NCBI GenBank assembly: GCA_029531795.1
Contig: JAPEIS010000012.1
Location: 2,046,001-2,110,000 of the forward strand
Length of the DNA: 64,000 nt
Direction: 5' to 3'
Source of the DNA: Sclerotinia nivalis
Taxonomy: Eukaryota > Ascomycota > Leotiomycetes > Helotiales > Sclerotiniaceae
In this document: one piece after another, positions 58,574-64,000 of the stretch
Layout: the number at the start of each line of letters is the position of its first letter
Position numbering within the stretch: position 1 is the first letter of the stretch
The notes under the pieces: generated by a model
Database searches by the model: none
What the model saw: only the letters and a program-made list of their open reading frames with translations
Told to the model about the DNA's origin: nothing
Made by a program: the position numbers and the translations under genes

Positions 58574-59360
58574 TTTCTTAATAGTAAATATATCATAATT
58601 ATTTTCTATATTATAATTATATAATAATGAAATATATAAATTGATTATTTTGATAATCTATCAATAATTACAAAGATATTATTATATCTATATTTATTTT
58701 TCGAAAATAATTTGAAATTTATCAATATAGTTGTTCAAGATCGAATAGATATAAACAAAGAGTATAAAAAACTGGAAATATAATTTCTAAGAATATAATA
58801 ATAATAATAAATAATACAATTACTAATATATTAATTAATATAATCTATTATTCCTTTTTAGAAATATTATTTTTTAATAATCAATTTGATTTTTGTTTTG
58901 TTAAAATAAATCAATAATATTTGAATATAAATCTTCTTTATAAGATTAATATAAAGATTATCGATATCTAATATAGCTAAATTATATATTGAGTAATCTT
59001 TTTTCAAATTAATAAATGAATTGTATTCTAATTATATAAAATAATAAATATAATTTATTTAAAGAATATTATCTACCAAATCTAATTTCTCAATTTCAAT
59101 AATTAAATTTATGATTACCTTTCTTTGTTTTGTATTGAATTTATCGAATATTCTTTTGTTGAATATCTTTAATAAAAAATAGAACTTGAATTTGTTATTC
59201 AGAATAGATTATATATTATATTTCTATTTTTTGATTGTAATAATTAAGAATATTGAACGTTGTATTATTGATTTTTAATCGATATAATATTTCGAATTAA
59301 AAGTTTATCAAGATTTCGAATTATTCTATTTATTATTGAATCAAAATTTCCTTAATTACC

Positions 59361-59425
59361 AGGGGCCGCGGGTCTATAGTGATTTTTGGAGTAATATAAC
59401 CCGCGGCGAAAGTCGGCTTGCTTTC
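59361..59425. other. GC island with hairpin in the A+T desert
   Basis: A compact G+C-rich patch with a perfect 8-bp inverted repeat, CCGCGGGT at 59366-59373 and ACCCGCGG at 59399-59406, loop of 25 bases, then CGAAAGTCGGCTTGC. Confidence 0.75.
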
Positions 59426-59884
59426 TAAAAAATATTATATTTAATAATAATAATTATTATTATTTATTCATTATTAACTTTAAATAAAATTTTCGAAATC
59501 ATTTGAATCTATTTCTAATAATTCAAATATACTTTTGATAGTTTAAATAGTTTTAATAGTTTTCTAAAATAAAATTAAAAATAATAATAGAAAATAACTA
59601 GAGTTTTCTTTATATGAAAATTTTTATTATAATAAAATTAAATCGATAATTTGTTTATATTCTAATACATTATTAATATTAAATTTAAATAAGATCTTTT
59701 CAAAATTAAATTTATATAGACTTTTTCGAAAAGTTAGAGATTCGAAGGGTGTAGATTAATAATAATAATAATAATTATTTCATTATTTATTTCAATTTCA
59801 TTATTTATTCCAAATAAAATTCTATTATAATAAGATTTTTAATATATTTTCAATATATTTTTTATAGTTTGAGTTTATTTTAAA

Positions 59885-60003
59885 TGATAATAAATTCAAA
59901 TAATAAGAATTCAAATAATAAGGATTTGAATAATAAGAATTCAAATAATAAGAGTTTGAATATTCTAACTTTAAATAATAAGAATTCGAATAATAATAAT
60001 CAA
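59885..60003 (+). repeat. 15-bp tandem repeat, Asn-rich if read
   Basis: A unit like AATTCAAATAATAAG recurs about seven times. From the ATG at 59886 it would read as N-S-N-N-K repeats for about 45 codons. There is no sign it is expressed. Confidence 0.75.
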
Positions 60004-60104
60004 TTTTTAAAATTTTTTATTTAAATCAAGTTCTATAATAATAAATCTTTTAAATAAATCTTTTAAATAAATTCATTAAATATTTGATTCTATATTTCGA
60101 ATAA

Positions 60105-60205
60105 TAATTTGAAAAACAATTTGAATAATAATTTGAATAATAATTTGAATAATAATTTGAATAATAATTTGAAGAGTAACTTAAATAATGATTTAAATAA
60201 TATTC
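60105..60205 (+). repeat. 12-bp tandem repeat TTTGAATAATAA
   Basis: Five nearly perfect tandem units, then three degenerate ones. One frame gives L-N-N-N repeats. Confidence 0.85.
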
Positions 60206-60284
60206 TAATATAATATTAAACCTAAATTTAAAATAAAACTTTTTGAATATAAAACTTTTTGAATTTAAAATTTAAATAAACTTT

Positions 60285-60336
60285 CTCGAAAAGCCAGAGG
60301 TCCACCCGGGGAGCGCAGGTCCCGGGTTAATACAAT
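60285..60336. other. Second GC island
   Basis: TCGAAAAGCCAGAGGTCC followed by CCCGGGGAGCGCAGGTCCCGGG. A decayed copy of its left flank occurs at 59722-59755 (TTCGAAAAGTTAGAGATTCG), so it is a repeat family of unknown type. Confidence 0.65.
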
Positions 60337-63300
60337 TATAATAATAACTTTCAATAAATCTTTAATCAAATGCAATAAATAAGATTATTCGATTTTAAAA
60401 TCTTAATTTATTTTAATTATAAATAATATTAAGAAATATAATTTAAATAAGAAATCTTTTTTTAAAAAAAATATATAATTATTTTTGATTTAAATATATT
60501 GAAATTTCTGTTTTAATATAATACCAAATAATTATTTATATTATAATTCAATTTAAAATTATTATTATTATTGATAAATTTTCTTTATATTTTAATTAAT
60601 AATCAAATTGATAAAATAAATTTTAGAAATTTAAATTGAAATAATAATAATGATTTTAGAAAATCTAATTTTAATAAAAATATTTTATTCCAATTGAACA
60701 ATATTTATAATTCAAATATTATATAATATTCGATAATAAATTTAATAATTCTTTCAATTATTTAAAAACAATTCTTCTTTTATTTCTTATTATTTTTAAT
60801 AACTATCTAAACAAAATTTTATTGAAAAAATACCTCATAATACAAAAGATCTCGTTCTAATATAATTTCAAAATTCCTCAAAAAAATTTATATTTGTTTT
60901 AATTTAAAAAAGTTAATTATAATAAAATCAGAATCTTTTTGTATTATATTTTCATAATAAAATTTTTTTTTTTTCAAATAAACTTTATTTTTTAATAATT
61001 ACAAATTCAGATATCTATATTTCAATAATCTAATTTATTTCGATTAAAGATTTGATTATTTATTCTATTATAAAAATACACAGTTTTTATTAATAGTTAT
61101 AAAAAGAAATATTTTAAAAATTCTAAATCATTTTTTAATATCATTAATAAAAAAAAGACTCAATAAACGAAAAATTATTTATATAATATTTAATATTAAA
61201 AATTAAAAAAATTGATTTTTCAAATTTTTATTAGATCTTTTTAAATATTATCAAATATTTTTAGGTTTTTATTATTTATAAGAACTTAATTCAAAAAAAG
61301 TAATTTATAATCATTTAAAAATTTAATATTTCTTTAATTTTTTCAATTTCGACATAACGAAATCAAAATTAGATTGATTAATTTGATTAATATTCGATTT
61401 CAAACTCTAATTTTGAATTGATATTTTTATATAAACAATTGAATTTGGTATCGTTATATTTGAAGTATTTGTAATATTATGCAAAATCGTTATAGTTTAC
61501 TTTAATAAAAAGGAATCGATATAAAATCTTCTTTGATAAATTTAATTCAAGAAGTTCTTTAATAAAATAAATAAATTTTTATTTATAATAGATATTTATT
61601 AAAATTATAAAGTTTTGTTTTCATTAGATATCTTTTTCTCTACATTATAGAGTTTTTATTATTAATCGAATACTATTAATAATAATAAAAATTGTAGAAT
61701 CTGAATCGATCTATTTATCTTTAGCTTTTTGATCTATCAATTTATCAATTATTTTGTTTTTTTCGATCTCGATATAATTTAGAGTTTATTTGATTCCGAT
61801 ATCGAATTCATCGATTAGTTTGTAATATTCAAAGAATACTTATTATAACAAATCAGAAATATTACCTCTAAAATATCAGATAATAAAGATACTATCAATA
61901 TAAAGTTAGATTTTTATATTAGATAATTATAATAGATTTCTTGTATATTATATCTCCTTCAAAACATCTATTACTTCAATATCGAAGATATATAATAATT
62001 TACTAATCTATTATTATTTATATTTTGTTTTTGTATATAATATAATTATAATCAATTAATTTATTTTCATTTTGATATTATTTTATTCTATTTGAGAAAA
62101 CTAAAATATTATTAATCGGAAAAAGATTCTATTATTTATTGAAATTCAGAATTATTGTTTCTTTTAAAATACAATTAATAAAATTTGTTTAAAAATCTAT
62201 CAAATAATATAAAGGAATTAGAATAGAACAAGAGATATTCAGAATTAGATTTCTAAATCCGAATAGTTTTGTTTTTTTGTATTATTATTGTTTTAGAGTT
62301 TTGAATTTTGATATAATCAAATGTTTAGAATTGATTATATATAATCTTATAATTGATCTGATCTATATTTATTGTAATACTATATTTTTCGATAAAAGAT
62401 TTATATTATATAAAAGATTGATTATTAAAATAGTTTTTTATATAATAAGATTTATCACTTTATCAATCTTGAAAATATATCCTTTAAATTAAATCGATAT
62501 CATTATATTGCGAAAAACTCTATTTAATCGATTTAATCGAAACTACTTTATATATTATATTTCTATTCTATGTAGAATTAAAGATAATATATAAATGATT
62601 ACAATTTTGTAAAAAGAAGATGTTAAAGAATCGTTTTTAATATAGATCAAATTATATATATAATAAATTATACAATATACTTTTGTTATTCTTTCCGAAA
62701 TATTCCTTTTGAAAAATAGAATATAATTGAAATAAATATTTAATCATTTGAATATCAATTAACGAGTCTTATCTTCAATACTTGAAATTGATTTGATTAT
62801 AAAATTTGGGTTTACTATAATAAAGATATATATACTTCTCTTTTTCTTAAAAAATAAATCATTTCTAATTTTTTCAATACAAAAATTGCTATATTATATT
62901 CCCTTCAAAACAATATCTTATTGATACTTTAACAAAATAAATGAATATTATTTTAAACCTTTCTAAATACTCAATAAAAACAAATATTATATATATTCAA
63001 AACGAAAAATAATATTTTGATCCAATAGATCTATTAGATATAAAATATATAATATTAACAATAAAAAGAAATCGTAAAGAATATTATATTAAACTCATTT
63101 CTTTTCAATTGTAATCTTTTCAAAACAAATCTATACTTCTCGTTTTATCAAAAAGAATTTGATCAACTTGAATAATCCAATTAGCTATCCTTGTTTATAT
63201 ATTCTATTTAGAAATCTTTTTGATAATAAAGTATCGAAAGTTCTTTATATATTTATAATAATTATAATAATCTTTATTTTCTTTTCAAAAAAAAAATTAT

Positions 63301-63684
63301 ATTATAAATAAAAACTATAGCTAGATTTATAATAAATCTCTTTGAAAGAATTCTATTATATTAAAGATTGATAATCCCAAACGAAATTATTATTCAAATT
63401 AAATATCTTATTATTGTTCTTTTCAAATTCTTTACAATATAAAAAATAAAAACGATTGATCTTTAAAATCAAATTGATATTTTATTTTTATTTTTTACTT
63501 TGAAAAGTATTATCACCTTTATTAGTTTCTAATAAAATAAATAATAATGAAATTCTAAATATCATTTGAATATTATTAGAATATACTTTTTGAAATTCTT
63601 CTAATATATTTTTAGAATCTATATTATAATCTTATCGAAACTAAATAAAGTATTTTAGATTTCGTTTATATTATATTTTATTTC

Positions 63685-64000
63685 TGTCGGGATCACGATC
63701 ATATGATCATGAAGAGAACCGTAGTTAAATCATATGATCGTATTAGATCATATGATTATAAGGGGTTGTACGAGTTCTTTTAATATATATTTAAGAAGCT
63801 TATTCTTTCAATATCCAATAGAAATAATCAAGAATAAGTTTTATTAAATAGATTAAAGTATTTTATATTTTAAATCTTATCATTTGATATTAGTATTAAT
63901 TAATGATATCACAAATTAAGGGATTTGAATATCTTTAGGAATACTGTTTTTCTGAAAGGTCTTTTAAAAATTAATTGAATCAGTTTAAAAAGATATCAAT
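63685..64000 (+). repeat. Probable start of an LTR with repeated GATCATATGATC palindromes
   Basis: Begins TGTCGGGATCACGATC. Three imperfect GATCATATGATC palindromes follow by 63765, then a TATATATTTAAG promoter-like site near 63783. The TG start and CACATGATC-like motifs (RIP to CATATGATC) resemble fungal Copia LTRs. The other end is beyond the window. Confidence 0.5.

Larger units (their letters stand above)
58574..63684. other. A+T desert without coding signal
   Basis: About 5.1 kb of AAT/ATT-rich sequence with no recognisable domain on either strand. The frame at 62277-62492 is Ile/Tyr-rich and typical of chance. It differs from the decayed elements to the left in having many trinucleotide runs and almost no G or C outside three short islands. 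Confidence 0.7.

Noticed and set aside
62277..62492. 71-codon frame that might be a small membrane protein
   Set aside because: Its composition is what random sequence of this A+T content gives, and there is no homology or context.

Overview
The window is a gene-poor, strongly A+T-rich block made almost entirely of dead transposable elements. The element types are a Tad1-like LINE, Ty3/Gypsy elements (three of them chromoviruses), Ty1/Copia elements, a Tc1/mariner element and a pogo/Fot1 element. The decay is almost all C-to-T and G-to-A, with stops where Gln, Arg or Trp codons would be expected. Together these point to a filamentous ascomycete (Pezizomycotina) with repeat-induced point mutation (RIP), and to a heterochromatic or centromere-like region. 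I found no intact host gene, rRNA, tRNA gene or CRISPR array.

Layout, left to right. 1-1966: 3' part of a LINE reverse transcriptase (+). 1967-9350: a chromovirus on the minus strand with 285-bp LTRs. It carries an extra gene on the opposite strand (2531-3987), apparently with one intron. 9351-11083: a decayed Gypsy gag (-) and spacer. 11084-11229: a 146-bp LTR (-). 11230-15280: a second Copia type (-). 15281-15384: a 104-bp solo LTR with perfect TSDs. 15786-19653: Gypsy pol and gag (-), interrupted by a solo LTR with TSDs at 17359-17504.

19654-42008 is a nested block. An outer Copia (+) is split by a complete 7.6-kb Copia of the same family (-, 21831-29426, TSD GATGY) and by a 211-bp SINE-like insertion (29905-30115). 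Its 3' LTR is split by a Tc1/mariner element (33322-41868). That element is split by a second chromovirus (-, 33803-40934), which in turn holds a solo Copia LTR (38194-38554, TSD TTAAT).

42009-51580: another Gypsy (-) with a pogo/Fot1 element (42906-44637) and a solo Copia LTR (45169-45567, TSD CAATC). 51616-52516: an LTR fragment, a Gypsy fragment and short tandem repeats. 52517-58155: a third chromovirus (+) with 213-bp LTRs and TSD ATATY. 58252-58573: an old Copia LTR. 58574-63684: an extremely A+T-rich desert with N-rich tandem repeats and a few GC islands. 63685-end: probably the start of another LTR.

The elements act together only in that they form a target for each other. Insertion order can be read from target duplications and resumed reading frames. 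The Copia-in-Copia arrangement produces kilobase-scale inverted repeats that could give double-stranded RNA. Boundaries marked by LTRs, TIRs and TSDs are exact by eye; boundaries of decayed coding segments are approximate.
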